From: Bacteroidaceae bacterium
GTDB taxonomy: Bacteria; Bacteroidota; Bacteroidia; Bacteroidales; Bacteroidaceae
Reading direction: 5' to 3'
DNA: 64,000 nt
Assembly (NCBI GenBank): GCA_902362595.1
Contig: CABIXF010000016.1
Span: 1-64,000 of the forward strand
Shown here: positions 1 to 9,489 of the stretch, piece after piece
Numbering within the stretch: position 1 is the stretch's first letter
Layout of the letters: every line of letters starts with the position of its first letter
Made by a program: the position numbers and the translations under genes
Notes under the pieces: model-generated
Databases searched by the model: none
The model's input: the letters and a program-made list of their open reading frames with translations, nothing else
What the model was told of the DNA's origin: nothing

Positions 1-47
1 TTTTTTTGAGGAAAATCCAAACGACTTCAATCTGATATGAAACGACA

Positions 48-83
48 GAGGCCATCTCAATTCATTTTGAGACGGCCTCTTTT
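48..83 (+). terminator. Hairpin terminator at left edge
   Basis: Arms at 48-60 and 67-79 pair over 13 bp with one G-T wobble around a 6-base loop, and TTTT follows on the plus strand. It would end a plus-strand transcript coming from outside the window. It also lies just past the 3' end of the minus-strand OmpA-like remnant, although no clear T-run follows on that strand. Confidence 0.6.
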
Positions 84-106
84 GGTTAATAATAGATTCT
101 CTATGG

Positions 107-1523
107 CTAAAACAGTTCAACTTTCGTGTGTCTGTTGGCTTCGGTCGGCAGATGGTCGGCAATTCCACCTCTGCTGATTTTTGTGATCCTTTCTGCAGGA
201 ATGCCGCGCTGCTTCAGTTCCGAAACGATAAAGTTCGCTCTTGACTGGCTCAATGAATCATTGATGCCGGATGTCCCTGTAGAACTGTCCGCTGCCCCGG
301 TAACTCTTACATGCAAGTCATATTTCTTCGCGACCCTTGCCAATTCATCCAGATTGAGTTTCTGTGAAACATCTGTCAGGCGGGCCGTGTTAAGAGTGAA
401 AAAGAAATATACGGGAGCTCCGATACAGCTATCCGAGACATGATTCACAACCATGGGATTGTCTCCTTCAGCTTTCATGAATTTATTCGATGCAAGGGAA
501 TCCGGATTCTACTTGTTCTTATTGTTGTTATGAATGTCTGCCGTATCGAGAGGGGATATTCCGTCCCAATGTCTGTGTTTCAGTCTTGCCCGCAATGAGT
601 TCAACCCGCTATAATTATTTACAGGATATCCTTGTTGTCCATTCTTCTCATCTTCCAGCAAGTGTCCGTAGGTATCAAGCAGACCTTCGATTTCCAGAAT
701 CTTCTTCAGTTCAGCAAGCGTTCGTTTGTCGCGGTCATGTTGTCCGGCATAGCGGCTGTTCTTCTCAGACAACGCACGGGAATAATCGATGAGCTGTTCA
801 TTCCTGTGGATGTAATGCGTGACATCAGCAGCTCGTTTCCAACCTGTTTTCCCGAGGTGGAAGGTGAATCCGGCTGTCAGTGACACCATATGATCACCCA
901 GACGGTTTGTTCGGCCATAACCATCAAAATTCTGTGAGGTTGTTGTCCCCGAGAACTCCAGTACCGCACTTACCCATTTGGAAATCCGATATTGTCCCTG
1001 AATACCGTATGAGAAGGCGAAAGGAGAAGTCTTGTTGGAGGAATTGTGTATCAGTCCGACTCCGACAAATGGGGCAAGTCCCCAGCGTATCTGCTCCTGT
1101 CCGGAATACCGATAACCAAGCAGGTTCCATAACAGATCAGCATGGACGCTATGGTAATTTTTCGTGGATAACCCGGCATCCTTGAATTGCAAACCGCTGT
1201 AATGTATGCGGGCACCTACAGACGGTGTAAACCATTTTCCGACGGCAAGGTTGTACGAGGGTTTCACACGTCCGAACAGGTCTTCGCAGCCAAGAGGCGT
1301 TCCGAGAAAAGCGGTTGCACCTCCGGTGACACTGACAAACCAATTGCCACTCCCGGTCCTTGGCACTACCACACCGTCAAGATAGACCGGTTGGAGGGGT
1401 TGGAACAGTTCTGTGGCATCATGGAAGAATTCATGTTGTTACAGTATCTCTTTCTGTATATCGTGAATTTGCCTGTACCTGCACGGAGCAGAGAACGGCA
1501 AAGATAAGAATGATTTGTTTTGT
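107..1523 (-). pseudogene. OmpA-family outer-membrane protein, broken by frameshift and in-frame TAG
   Basis: The remnant of one gene of about 470 codons. Bases 1448-1523 encode a hydrophobic signal-like stretch (IILIFAVLCSVQVQA) with no ATG in its frame before an upstream TAG. Between about 1433 and 1442 the reading frame changes by one base. The next frame runs to 509 and encodes a beta-barrel with alternating aromatic and glycine strands. A TAG at 509-511 stops it. Ten codons later, in the same frame, 107-478 encodes a complete OmpA-like peptidoglycan-binding domain (VTGAADSSTG, LSQSRANFIVSELKQRGI). Intact relatives anchor the outer membrane to peptidoglycan. Here neither half should be exported and anchored normally. 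Sequencing error could explain one lesion but hardly all of them. Confidence 0.78.
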
Positions 1524-1809
1524 CTATTAGTCCTTTATATGCGGCAACGAATTTATTTTTATTCGGAGCACCCCTATTAAAGTACCAGCGTACAATGCCG
1601 CTTTCTGGTAAGGCTGCAGTGGCTGAATGTCTTTATTGCTTTCAGTTTAAGCATCGCATTAAAACTTCTTTATAATTGATTATTACAGCTTTGCCATTAA
1701 AGTTCTCATCCTACAATTATAAGCATCAATGGGACCAACAATCGAATCCGAAAACTGACATTAGCGATCTCTCAAAATCGAGTTCTTTTATTTCTTCCAT
1801 CCTATGATG
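1524..1809. other. Intergenic stretch with no supported gene
   Basis: AT-rich sequence between the OmpA-like remnant and the AAA/PD-(D/E)XK gene, both on the minus strand. Short open frames exist on the minus strand but are broken by stops and match no family I recognise. I see no clear promoter, hairpin or insertion-sequence end here. Confidence 0.5.
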
Positions 1810-3372
1810 CTACTCTGTTCGCCAATCTGCTATCGTACCTGTTTCAGATGAGAACACTGCTCCTATTTTATAGAGTTTACGCTGGTCTGCTTCGTACTCC
1901 CGCGCATAGCCTTTTTCCTTAATCTGACGCAGAGCTTCTTCGGCTGTTCCATCCAGTTTAAACTCGAATATATAAACAAAGTCTGGAGTTTCCACGATAC
2001 AGTCTACCCTGCCGTGACTCTGCACCTTTTCCGTATATACCGTATACACGCTGATAAGGCGCATCAACAGATAGAACGTATAGTGGAAATAACGCTCCCG
2101 TTCACGCTCATTTTCCTTACGGCGCATGGTGTACGGAATACTGGCTAAAAAGGAAGTAAGACTTGTACGGAAATCGTCCAACTCTCCTTTTTTTAGGCAT
2201 GTCACTGCGTTTCTTATCCATGAAGGAGTATCTCCATTCGAAAAATAGCTGGAAGCAACCATCGTAAGAAAGCCACGCTTCACCTCCTTATTCGGATAAT
2301 CCAAAAGGAAGGTGTTTTCTTCCAAATCGAAATCCTTTATCGTCAAGTAGCCGCTTTGGTAAATCATCGGCAACGGCTGTTCCACGTTGGCCTTGTAGTC
2401 GATGAACTCTTCCGCTGAATAGTACTTGCCCGTGATTTCGTTCATATTCTCGTCGGTGTGAGACAGTAGCCGGATAAGATAAGTCGGCGTACCACTCTTG
2501 AACCAGTAATCAGATATATCCATCGAAGCAAACGCATTAAGAAGACTGAACGGATTATATACATCAGACAATTTCTTACTGAAATGATAACCGTCATATT
2601 GTGCTTTAAGCATCGCCCGCATTTCATCATACGAACAACGGTACACTTCCGACATGGCCTCCATCGACTCCCGGAAAGTAGCATCCAGTTCTTCCTGAGA
2701 TATGCCGCATAGCGTCTCATACTTGCCGTGCATACTAATGTCGAAAGGCTGGTTGAAACCGCTGAACACACTCACCTGCGAAAACTTCGTCACACCGGTC
2801 AGGAATACAAACTGGAGATGCTCGTCGGCACTCTTGAAAGCGGAATAAAAGGCTTTCAATGTATTCCGGTTCCGCTCTTCCAAGGAAGCGTCTGTATCCA
2901 ACACGTCCAAGATGGGTTTGTCATATTCATCAATCAGGACAACGGCCCTCCTCCCGGTATGCTCATGGGCCGCACGAATGACCTCGGCAAAGAAATCGCC
3001 CAGCCCCAAATTACGGCTCTTTTCGGGAAAAGCGTACTGATCGGCCCACGAAGAAATGTAATAACCGAGCTTTCTTTCCAGTTCGCCGGGAAGCGTGAAA
3101 TCTGTTCCGTTGAAATCCAGATGAAATACGGGATAGACTTTCCAGTCCTTCTCCAGCGCGTCTATCTTCAATCCTTTGAACAGTTCTTTCCTTCCTAAGA
3201 AATAGTTCTTCAAGGTAGAGACAAGAAGACTCTTCCCGAAACGGCGCGGACGGCTGAGGAAGTAAATCTTGCCTTCCTTTACCAGACTGTAAACCAAATC
3301 TGTTTTATCCACATAAACATAGCCGTCTTCTATCAACTGGTCGAAACTCTGGATTCCTATTGGGTACTTCAT
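1810..3372 (-). CDS. AAA-ATPase-like protein with C-terminal PD-(D/E)XK nuclease domain
   Basis: A 520-residue protein of the AAA-ATPase-like plus PDDEXK type, often expanded in Bacteroides and of unknown cellular role. The N-terminus carries a P-loop variant RPRRFGKS (41-48) and a Walker B segment VVLIDEYDKP (144-153). The C-terminus has D457 followed by E470-F-K472, the PD-(D/E)XK signature, so the predicted catalytic residues are retained. Length is normal for the family. The TAnnTTTG element at 3415-3422 lies about 43 bases before the ATG. It stands alone between a pseudogene and the region holding a 22-bp repeat array. Suggested roles in mobile-element biology or defence are inference only. 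Confidence 0.85.
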   Translation of the reverse strand: MKYPIGIQSFDQLIEDGYVYVDKTDLVYSLVKEGKIYFLSRPRRFGKSLLVSTLKNYFLGRKELFKGLKIDALEKDWKVYPVFHLDFNGTDFTLPGELERKLGYYISSWADQYAFPEKSRNLGLGDFFAEVIRAAHEHTGRRAVVLIDEYDKPILDVLDTDASLEERNRNTLKAFYSAFKSADEHLQFVFLTGVTKFSQVSVFSGFNQPFDISMHGKYETLCGISQEELDATFRESMEAMSEVYRCSYDEMRAMLKAQYDGYHFSKKLSDVYNPFSLLNAFASMDISDYWFKSGTPTYLIRLLSHTDENMNEITGKYYSAEEFIDYKANVEQPLPMIYQSGYLTIKDFDLEENTFLLDYPNKEVKRGFLTMVASSYFSNGDTPSWIRNAVTCLKKGELDDFRTSLTSFLASIPYTMRRKENERERERYFHYTFYLLMRLISVYTVYTEKVQSHGRVDCIVETPDFVYIFEFKLDGTAEEALRQIKEKGYAREYEADQRKLYKIGAVFSSETGTIADWRTE

Positions 3373-3414
3373 CTTGATACAATCTTACAATTTGACTTTT
3401 TAGATGCACACATA

Positions 3415-3422
3415 CAAAAATA
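3415..3422 (-). promoter_or_regulatory. Bacteroides -7 promoter element for the AAA/PD-(D/E)XK gene
   Basis: On the minus strand the sequence reads TATTTTTG, matching TAnnTTTG, about 43 bases upstream of the ATG at 3372. No good TTTG -33 element is visible at the usual 19-21 base spacing. Confidence 0.5.
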
Positions 3423-3504
3423 ACTTTTTCTTTTGAAAGCAACTGTCATTTTGCTCATTTTTTCTTCTTCAGAAAAGGAAATTCAGCCCTCAGGTCAATC
3501 CTCA

Positions 3505-3519
3505 TGCACAAACTGTGCA
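3505..3519. repeat. Short perfect inverted repeat TGCACA-aac-TGTGCA
   Basis: A 6-3-6 palindrome in the 767-bp gap between pgm and the AAA/PD-(D/E)XK gene, with a partly matching CTC/GAG extension outside it. It could be a protein-binding site or a small hairpin. Apart from this, the array at 3723-3826 and the terminator at 4032-4094, I see nothing I can name in 3423-4031. Confidence 0.4.
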
Positions 3520-3722
3520 GGAGAAGAAGTTTCGAAAAATCAAGGAGAAACAGAAAACTTCCTAAAATAGGAGATGAAGAAAAACAAGAAAGCTGTTTCA
3601 GCAACAAAAAGAACACCATAAAGTGGAATAAACCTTCATTCAGTCATGCCAGGAAATTCCAAATTCACGCTTGAAATAGAAAATAATGTCCTCAAAAATC
3701 TTCATTTTAAGGCCTTCAAAAA

Positions 3723-3826
3723 AGACACAAGTGCGTTTGTCCGAAAACTCCTAAGCGTTTACCGAAAAACGCTTTGACGTTTGGAGTGAAACGCCTTTAC
3801 GTTTGCCTCCGAACGTCAAAGCGATT
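3723..3826. repeat. 22-bp-period palindromic array, 5 units, AAACG/CGTTT arms
   Basis: Units of 16 bp start at 3723, 3745, 3767, 3789 and 3811, exactly 22 bp apart, with 6-bp linkers that differ each time. The third and fourth are AAACGCTTTGACGTTT and AAACGCCTTTACGTTT. The second is AAACTCCTAAGCGTTT; the first and last are more diverged. Orientation is mixed, since the third is the reverse complement of AAACGTCAAAGCGTTT. The array lies beyond the pgm terminator. Its core matches the array at 39178-39303. The 22-bp period is not a multiple of three, so it is not coding. Confidence 0.85.
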
Positions 3827-4031
3827 TTTCCGGATTTTCATTTTTCATTCTCCCGGGACGACCGTTCCACTCTCCGTCTCCCCCTCTACAGATTATTGTG
3901 GAGCCGATGAGGTTTTCGGGTTCCAAAAGGCGGCTACACAGAAGAGGCTTTTTGCCGCCAGACACAGTTAGCAGAATCAGCCAATTCTATCCTTTTTGAC
4001 AGGGATTTCTCAAAACAGCAAACATTCTGAC

Positions 4032-4094
4032 AAAAAAAGAATGTCATTCCCGAAGCAAGAAAGACTCCTGAAAGCCTTTGCGGGAATGACATTC
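4032..4094 (-). terminator. Rho-independent terminator of the phosphohexomutase gene
   Basis: A perfect 14-bp inverted repeat pairs 4039-4052 with 4081-4094. On the minus strand it is followed by seven T residues. It sits about 45 bases past the stop codon at 4140. Confidence 0.85.
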
Positions 4095-4139
4095 CTTATT
4101 TTAAATCATCTCTGGCGGCGCACTCACACGCCCTGCATC

Positions 4140-5885
4140 TTAAATGCCCAAAGATTTCTTTACTGCATCTACTTTTTCTTTGGCGTCGGCCAATGCACCT
4201 GCATAGCACTTCGGACAATGCATTTCGCCCTTGATTTCCATGTAGAACTTAATCTTAGGTTCTGTTCCGGAAGGACGTACAGAAACTTTTGTACCGTCGG
4301 CTGTAAAGAACTGAAGCACGTTGGAAGGTTCCGGCATATCCAGGTCTGTGGACTTTCCGGTGTTGTCGGTAGCCTTCAAGGTCTTGTAGTCTTTTACCAA
4401 AACCACTTCCGAGCCACCCAGTTCTTTCGGCGGACATGCACGGAAGTTTTCCATCATGGCCTTGATTTCATCGGCACCCGTCTTACCCGGTTTCACTACG
4501 TTGACAGTCACTTCCAGTGAGAAGCCGTATTCTACGTAGATTTCCATCAGTATGTCATACAAGGTCTTGCCCTGGTCTTTGGCCCATGCGCAGATTTCAG
4601 CCAGCAGTGAGCAGGCAGAAACGGCATCTTTATCACGTACGAAGTCTTCAGCCAGGAATCCGTAGCTTTCCTCACCGCCACCGATGTATTGTTCCTTGCC
4701 TTCACGCAGACGGATTTCACGGGCAATCCATTTGAAACCAGTGTAGCAGTCAAGCATCTTGATGTGGTTCTTGTCGGCCACTTTCTTAATCAGCTCTGTG
4801 GTTACGATGGTCTTCACGATGAACTCGTTGCCTTTCATCTTACCCATAGCGATACGGTTCTTGATGATGTAGTACAGGAAAATCAAGCAGGTCTGGTTAC
4901 CGTTGATCAATACCCATTCGCCCTTGCTGTCCTTGCAAGCCATACCCACACGGTCGGCATCGGGGTCGGAAGCCATCACGATGTCGGCATCGATTTCCTT
5001 GGCCAGCTTGATGGCCAATGTCAGTGCTTCTGCATTTTCCGGGTTCGGAGATACCACTGTAGGGAAGTCGCCGCTCTTCACCATCTGTTCGGCTACGCAA
5101 TGTACGTTTTCAAAGCCCCACAATTTGAGTGACTGCGGAATCAGTTTCATACCGGTACCGTGAATCGGCGTGTAGACAATCTTCAGGTCTTTCTGACGCT
5201 TGATCACTTCCGGGTCGATAGACAAGGTGTGAACCTGACGCAGGTATTCGTCGTCAATTTCCTTGCCGATAATCTGAATCAGTTCCTTGTTACCCTGGAA
5301 CTTGATTTCGCTCACGCTGGAAATCTTGTTCACTTCGTCGATGATGCCCTTGTCGTGTGGAGCCAGCACCTGTGCACCGTCGTCCCAGTAAGCCTTGTAA
5401 CCGTTGTATTCTTTCGGGTTGTGAGAAGCCGTGATGTTGATACCGCTCTGGCAGCCCAGGTGACGGATGGCAAATGACATTTCCGGTGTAGGACGCATGT
5501 CATCGAACAGATAAACCTTGATGCCGTTGGCCGTGAAGATGTCGGCAGAAATTTCCGCAAACTTGCGGCTGTTGTTACGGCAGTCGTGACCTACCACTAC
5601 CGAGATGTCTTTCTTTCCGGCAAAGCATTTGTTCAGGTAGTTGGCCAAGCCCTGTGTGGCGGCACCTACCGTGTAGATATTCATTCTGTTGGAACCGGCT
5701 CCCATGATGCCGCGCAAACCACCTGTACCGAATTCAAGGTCTTTATAGAAGGCATCAATCAATTCCGACTTGTCGGGATTTTCAAGCATGCGTTTCACTT
5801 CAGCCTGTGTTTCGGCGTCGTAGGCAGCCGTCAGCCATGTCTGAGCTTTCTCAGTACACTGTTGAATCAATTCATTGTTTTCCAT
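4140..5885 (-). CDS. Phospho-sugar mutase (phosphoglucomutase/phosphomannomutase family)
   Basis: A cytoplasmic alpha-D-phosphohexomutase of 581 residues, interconverting hexose 1- and 6-phosphates and so linking glycolysis with glycogen and envelope sugar precursors. The phosphoserine loop is TASHNPKEYNGYK with Ser154. The metal-binding loop DPDADRVG and the C-terminal phosphate-binding motif RPSGTEPK are present, so all four domains appear complete. The length resembles the PgcA-like clade rather than the 450-residue phosphomannomutases. Substrate preference cannot be read from sequence. It is monocistronic, with its own terminator and a -7 element at 5930-5937, and is divergent from the M23 peptidase gene. 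Confidence 0.93.
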   Translation of the reverse strand: MENNELIQQCTEKAQTWLTAAYDAETQAEVKRMLENPDKSELIDAFYKDLEFGTGGLRGIMGAGSNRMNIYTVGAATQGLANYLNKCFAGKKDISVVVGHDCRNNSRKFAEISADIFTANGIKVYLFDDMRPTPEMSFAIRHLGCQSGINITASHNPKEYNGYKAYWDDGAQVLAPHDKGIIDEVNKISSVSEIKFQGNKELIQIIGKEIDDEYLRQVHTLSIDPEVIKRQKDLKIVYTPIHGTGMKLIPQSLKLWGFENVHCVAEQMVKSGDFPTVVSPNPENAEALTLAIKLAKEIDADIVMASDPDADRVGMACKDSKGEWVLINGNQTCLIFLYYIIKNRIAMGKMKGNEFIVKTIVTTELIKKVADKNHIKMLDCYTGFKWIAREIRLREGKEQYIGGGEESYGFLAEDFVRDKDAVSACSLLAEICAWAKDQGKTLYDILMEIYVEYGFSLEVTVNVVKPGKTGADEIKAMMENFRACPPKELGGSEVVLVKDYKTLKATDNTGKSTDLDMPEPSNVLQFFTADGTKVSVRPSGTEPKIKFYMEIKGEMHCPKCYAGALADAKEKVDAVKKSLGI

Positions 5886-5929
5886 GATTATACTATTTAA
5901 TAAATTAAATTACATATCAATAACACTGA

Positions 5930-5937
5930 CAAAAATA
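5930..5937 (-). promoter_or_regulatory. -7 promoter element for the phosphohexomutase gene
   Basis: The minus strand reads TATTTTTG, about 45 bases before the ATG at 5885. It shares a 167-bp divergent region with the M23 peptidase promoter. Confidence 0.5.
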
Positions 5938-5998
5938 GACCATTCGGATAAATTATCCTAATAAAAGACGACGTATTTTTTAGAGTCATTCCAAAAAG

Positions 5999-6029
5999 AT
6001 TGCAGCTTCGGGATTTCTTAATATCTTTG
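5999..6029 (+). promoter_or_regulatory. Promoter of the M23 peptidase gene
   Basis: TATCTTTG at 6022-6029 matches the -7 consensus. ATTG at 5999-6002, one mismatch from TTTG, lies 19 bases upstream as a -33 element. The ATG follows at 6053. Confidence 0.6.
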
Positions 6030-6052
6030 TAACCGCTTAACAAATACGAAAA

Positions 6053-7714
6053 ATGAGACAAAAAATGATACTGGCACTGGCCTTGGCGGGGGTACTCTCC
6101 GGACAGGCCCAGAATGTCACCGACAACTACTTCCGTTCTCCGTTCGACTTCCCGATTCTGCTCAGCGCCAACTTTGGCGAGCTGCGCCCCAATCATTTCC
6201 ACAACGGACTGGACATCAAGACACAAGGGGTAACCGGCAAACCCATTTACTGCATTGCCGACGGCTATGTATCGCGTGTGGCGGTATTGCACGGAGGATA
6301 CGGACAGGCTCTCTATATCACCCATCCCAACGGACTGACTTCGGTGTACGGACACGTGGTGTCATTTGCCAAGAACATACAGGCTTACGTGCGCCAGTAC
6401 CAGTATGCACACGAAACGTTTACCTGCGACCTGAAATTCCAACCCGGGCAGTTCCCGGTGAAAAAGGGGGATATCATTGCCCTGAGCGGCAACGAGGGGG
6501 CTTCGGCTGGACCTCACCTGCATCTGGAGCTGCGGCAGACGGAAACGGGGGAATACATTGACCCCATGCCTTATTTCAAGCGTTTCCTGAAAGACAGCAA
6601 GGCGCCCGTGGCCAGCCTCATCGGCATTTATCCGATTCAGGGAGAGGGTGTGGTGAACGGCAGCACGCAAAAGAAGCTGCTCAACGTAAATGCCCTGAGA
6701 CAGCCCATCCACGCATGGGGGAAAATCTATACGGGCATCAGCGCCAAGGATTACATGGACGGTACCTCGAACTTCTACGGCGTACACTCGGTCACGCTTT
6801 ATGTGGACTCGGTACAGGTGTTCAACAGCACGACCGACCGGGTGCTGCCCGACGAAAACCGCATGATTAACGGGTTTACGGACTACGACGAGCTGACCCG
6901 CACGCGGCGATTGATTATGCGTTCCTATAAGTTGCCCGGCAACCGGCTCCGGCTGCTCCGCACGGATGAGAACCGGGGTGCCGTAGACATCCACGAGGAA
7001 CGGGACTATCATTTCCGCTACGTGCTGGAAGACAATTTCGGCAACCGCAGAACGTATGCATTTACCATAAAGGGCAAACGGCAGGAAATTCCTGAATACA
7101 AGCCGGAGGCTGACGAGATGCTTTACTGGAACCGGACCAATGTCATCCAGCAACCGGGCATGGAGCTGGTGGTGCCCCGCTACTACGTATATGACAACGT
7201 GCCGCTCCACACCCGCGTCAAGGGGGACAGCTCGCACATCGCCTTCGACTATGTGCTGGATGCAGGACGGACACCTATCCACAGCTACTGCGACTTGTCC
7301 ATCGGCCTGCGCCACAAACCGGTGGCCGACACCACGAAATACTACATCGTACAGAAGGCCGGCAAATGGCGGAGCTCCATGGGCGGAAAATACGAGAACG
7401 GATGGGTCAAGACCCGGATACGTTCCCTCGGTACTTTCTCTGTCGATGTGGATACCGTGGCACCGAAAATTACTCCCGTCGGACAGGGCGGATGGCGCAG
7501 CAACCGGCAAATCCGGTTTCGCATCAGCGACGCCGAATCGGGTATCGGCACCTACAAGGTGTACATTGACGGGAAGTTTGTCCTCTTCGGCCTGAAGAAA
7601 GGCATTCTGGTGATACAAGACCCGGAAAAGGTGAAAAAAGGAGTTCCCCACAAGGCCGAGGTGACCGTGACCGACCAATGCGGAAACACGGCCCGCAAGG
7701 AATACAAGTTCTGA
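6053..7714 (+). CDS. M23-family metallopeptidase (LytM-type endopeptidase), exported
   Basis: An exported peptidoglycan endopeptidase or regulator of 553 residues. Residues 1-19 form a signal peptide ending in GQAQ. The LytM domain lies close to the N-terminus: zinc ligands H50 and D54 (HFHNGLD), and H155 and H157 in GPHLHLE, are all present, so it should be catalytically active. The remaining 370 residues look like beta-rich modules without a motif I recognise. Most M23 proteins put the peptidase at the C-terminus, so the N-terminal placement is notable, though this layout is familiar in Bacteroidetes. It is followed 37 bp later by a C69 dipeptidase on the same strand. Confidence 0.9.
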   Translation: MRQKMILALALAGVLSGQAQNVTDNYFRSPFDFPILLSANFGELRPNHFHNGLDIKTQGVTGKPIYCIADGYVSRVAVLHGGYGQALYITHPNGLTSVYGHVVSFAKNIQAYVRQYQYAHETFTCDLKFQPGQFPVKKGDIIALSGNEGASAGPHLHLELRQTETGEYIDPMPYFKRFLKDSKAPVASLIGIYPIQGEGVVNGSTQKKLLNVNALRQPIHAWGKIYTGISAKDYMDGTSNFYGVHSVTLYVDSVQVFNSTTDRVLPDENRMINGFTDYDELTRTRRLIMRSYKLPGNRLRLLRTDENRGAVDIHEERDYHFRYVLEDNFGNRRTYAFTIKGKRQEIPEYKPEADEMLYWNRTNVIQQPGMELVVPRYYVYDNVPLHTRVKGDSSHIAFDYVLDAGRTPIHSYCDLSIGLRHKPVADTTKYYIVQKAGKWRSSMGGKYENGWVKTRIRSLGTFSVDVDTVAPKITPVGQGGWRSNRQIRFRISDAESGIGTYKVYIDGKFVLFGLKKGILVIQDPEKVKKGVPHKAEVTVTDQCGNTARKEYKF

Positions 7715-7751
7715 AAGAATCAATAACTCAAATCATAAACAACCTACCTAC

Positions 7752-9401
7752 ATGAAAATGAAAAAAATAATGCTGGCTGTCTTTCTGCTGACAGCATGTA
7801 TTGCCAACGGATGGGCATGTACCAACTTCATTGTCGGAAAGAAGGCTTCGGCCGACGGTTCCGTCATCGTTTCTTACTCGGCCGACTCTTACGGCATGTT
7901 CGGCTACCTGTGCCACTACCCGGCTGCCCAGCATGCACCGGGCGAAATGCGCGACATCTACGACTGGGATTCGGGCAAATACCTGGGCAAAATCAAGGAA
8001 GCCAAACAGACCTACAACGTCATCGGCAACACGAACGAGTTTCAGGTGACCATCGGGGAAACCACTTTCGGCGGACGTCCGGAACTGGTGGACAGCACCG
8101 GCATCATGGACTACGGAAGCCTGATTTACGTGGCCCTGCAACGTTCGCGCACGGCTAAGGAAGCCATCAAAATCATGACCGACCTGGTGAAAGAATACGG
8201 TTACTACAGCAGCGGTGAATCGTTCTCGATTGCCGACCCGAACGAAGCCTGGATCATGGAAATGATTGGAAAAGGACCGGGCGTGAAAGGGGCTGTATGG
8301 GTGGCTGTCCGTATACCGGACGACTGCATTGCCGCTCATGCCAACCAAAGCCGCATCCACAAGTTCGACATGAACGACAAGGAAAACTGCCTGTATGCAC
8401 CCGACGTGATTTCCTTTGCCCGCGAAAAAGGCTATTTCAGCGGCAACAACAAGGACTTCAGCTTTGCCGATGCCTACTGCCCGCTCGATTTCAGCTGCCT
8501 GCGTTTCTGCGAGGCACGTGTGTGGAGCTTCTACAACATGTTCAGCAAGGCGACCGGTCAGTCTTACCTTTCTTATATCCAGGGCGAGAGCAAGGAGCCG
8601 ATGCCGCTTTACGTAAAACCGGACCAAAAGATTTCGGTACGCGACATCCAGCATGCCATGCGTGACCACTACGAAGGTACTCCGCTCGACATCACCAAGG
8701 ACATGGGTGCCGGCTGTTTCGAGATGCCTTACCGCCTGTCGCCGCTGACTTTCAAGGTGGACGGACAGGAATATTTCAACGAACGTCCCATCTCTACCCA
8801 GCAGAGCGGTTTCGTATTCGTTTCACAGATGCGTTCCAACCTGCCCGACGCCATCGGCGGTGTACTCTGGTTCGGTCTGGACGACGCCAACATGACGGTC
8901 TTCACTCCGGTGTACTGCAATACGGACAAGGTGCCTTATCCTTACCAGCAGGGACACGGTGACTGCGTAACCTTCTCATGGGATTCCGCGTTCTGGATTT
9001 ACAACTGGGTGGCCGACATGATCCGTCCGCGCTACAACCTGATGGTGGAAGACATGCGCACCGTGCAGAACAGCCTGGAAGATACTTATGCGCAGGCACA
9101 GGAAGGCATTGAAAGCACGGCCTTGAAACTGTATCAGCAAGACCCGGCCAAAGCCAAGGAATTCCTGACCAACTACACGCAGATGACGGCACAGACTGCC
9201 GTAGACAGCTGGAAGAAACTGGGCGAATTCCTCATCGTACGCTACAACGACGGTGCCGTGAAACGTATGCAGAACGGACAGTTACAACGCCCGGCTACCG
9301 GCAACACGGCTCCGCTGGACCGCCCGGGATACAGCAAGGAATTCTTGCAGGAACTGGTGAAATCAACCGGCGAACGCTACAAAATGAAAGAACTGAAGTA
9401 A
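7752..9401 (+). CDS. C69-family dipeptidase, secreted
   Basis: A dipeptidase of peptidase family C69 (formerly U34), 549 residues, an Ntn-hydrolase that matures by exposing an N-terminal cysteine. Residues 1-22 are a signal peptide, and Cys23 (WACTNFIVGKKASADGS) is the expected nucleophile at the processed N-terminus. The CTNFIVGK block is the family hallmark. It probably acts in the periplasm on dipeptides. Together with the M23 peptidase 37 bp upstream it may recycle wall peptides or digest dietary ones; this is inference. Length is typical for the family. Confidence 0.93.
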   Translation: MKMKKIMLAVFLLTACIANGWACTNFIVGKKASADGSVIVSYSADSYGMFGYLCHYPAAQHAPGEMRDIYDWDSGKYLGKIKEAKQTYNVIGNTNEFQVTIGETTFGGRPELVDSTGIMDYGSLIYVALQRSRTAKEAIKIMTDLVKEYGYYSSGESFSIADPNEAWIMEMIGKGPGVKGAVWVAVRIPDDCIAAHANQSRIHKFDMNDKENCLYAPDVISFAREKGYFSGNNKDFSFADAYCPLDFSCLRFCEARVWSFYNMFSKATGQSYLSYIQGESKEPMPLYVKPDQKISVRDIQHAMRDHYEGTPLDITKDMGAGCFEMPYRLSPLTFKVDGQEYFNERPISTQQSGFVFVSQMRSNLPDAIGGVLWFGLDDANMTVFTPVYCNTDKVPYPYQQGHGDCVTFSWDSAFWIYNWVADMIRPRYNLMVEDMRTVQNSLEDTYAQAQEGIESTALKLYQQDPAKAKEFLTNYTQMTAQTAVDSWKKLGEFLIVRYNDGAVKRMQNGQLQRPATGNTAPLDRPGYSKEFLQELVKSTGERYKMKELK

Positions 9402-9446
9402 GCAGATTTTCTTCTGCTTTCTCGTTCTACAATCAAAAGTTATGAT

Positions 9447-9454
9447 TATTTTTG
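9447..9454 (+). promoter_or_regulatory. -7 promoter element for phoH operon
   Basis: TATTTTTG matches TAnnTTTG, 35 bases before the ATG at 9490. The -33 region is weak (GTTC at 9424, 19 bases away). It probably starts the phoH-purC transcript. Confidence 0.5.
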
Positions 9455-9489
9455 CAAAAAATAAATACAAGCGAATCTGAAAAAACTCA

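Noticed and set aside
509-511. TAG read through as a recoded codon (pyrrolysine or suppression)
   Set aside because: The same gene also has a frameshift and no start codon, so decay is simpler.
1524-1809. Insertion-sequence remnant
   Set aside because: No terminal inverted repeats, target duplication or recognisable transposase motif could be found.
3774-3971. Small plus-strand ORF in the gap before pgm
   Set aside because: It runs across the 22-bp repeat array, has no start signal, and its protein has no recognisable features.
6362-7723. Long antisense open frame (453 codons) opposite the M23 peptidase gene
   Set aside because: It arises from GC-rich third positions of the real gene; the sense frame has a signal peptide and zinc motifs.
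7728-8669. Antisense open frame opposite the C69 dipeptidase gene
   Set aside because: A shadow of the sense gene, with unlike amino-acid composition and no motif.
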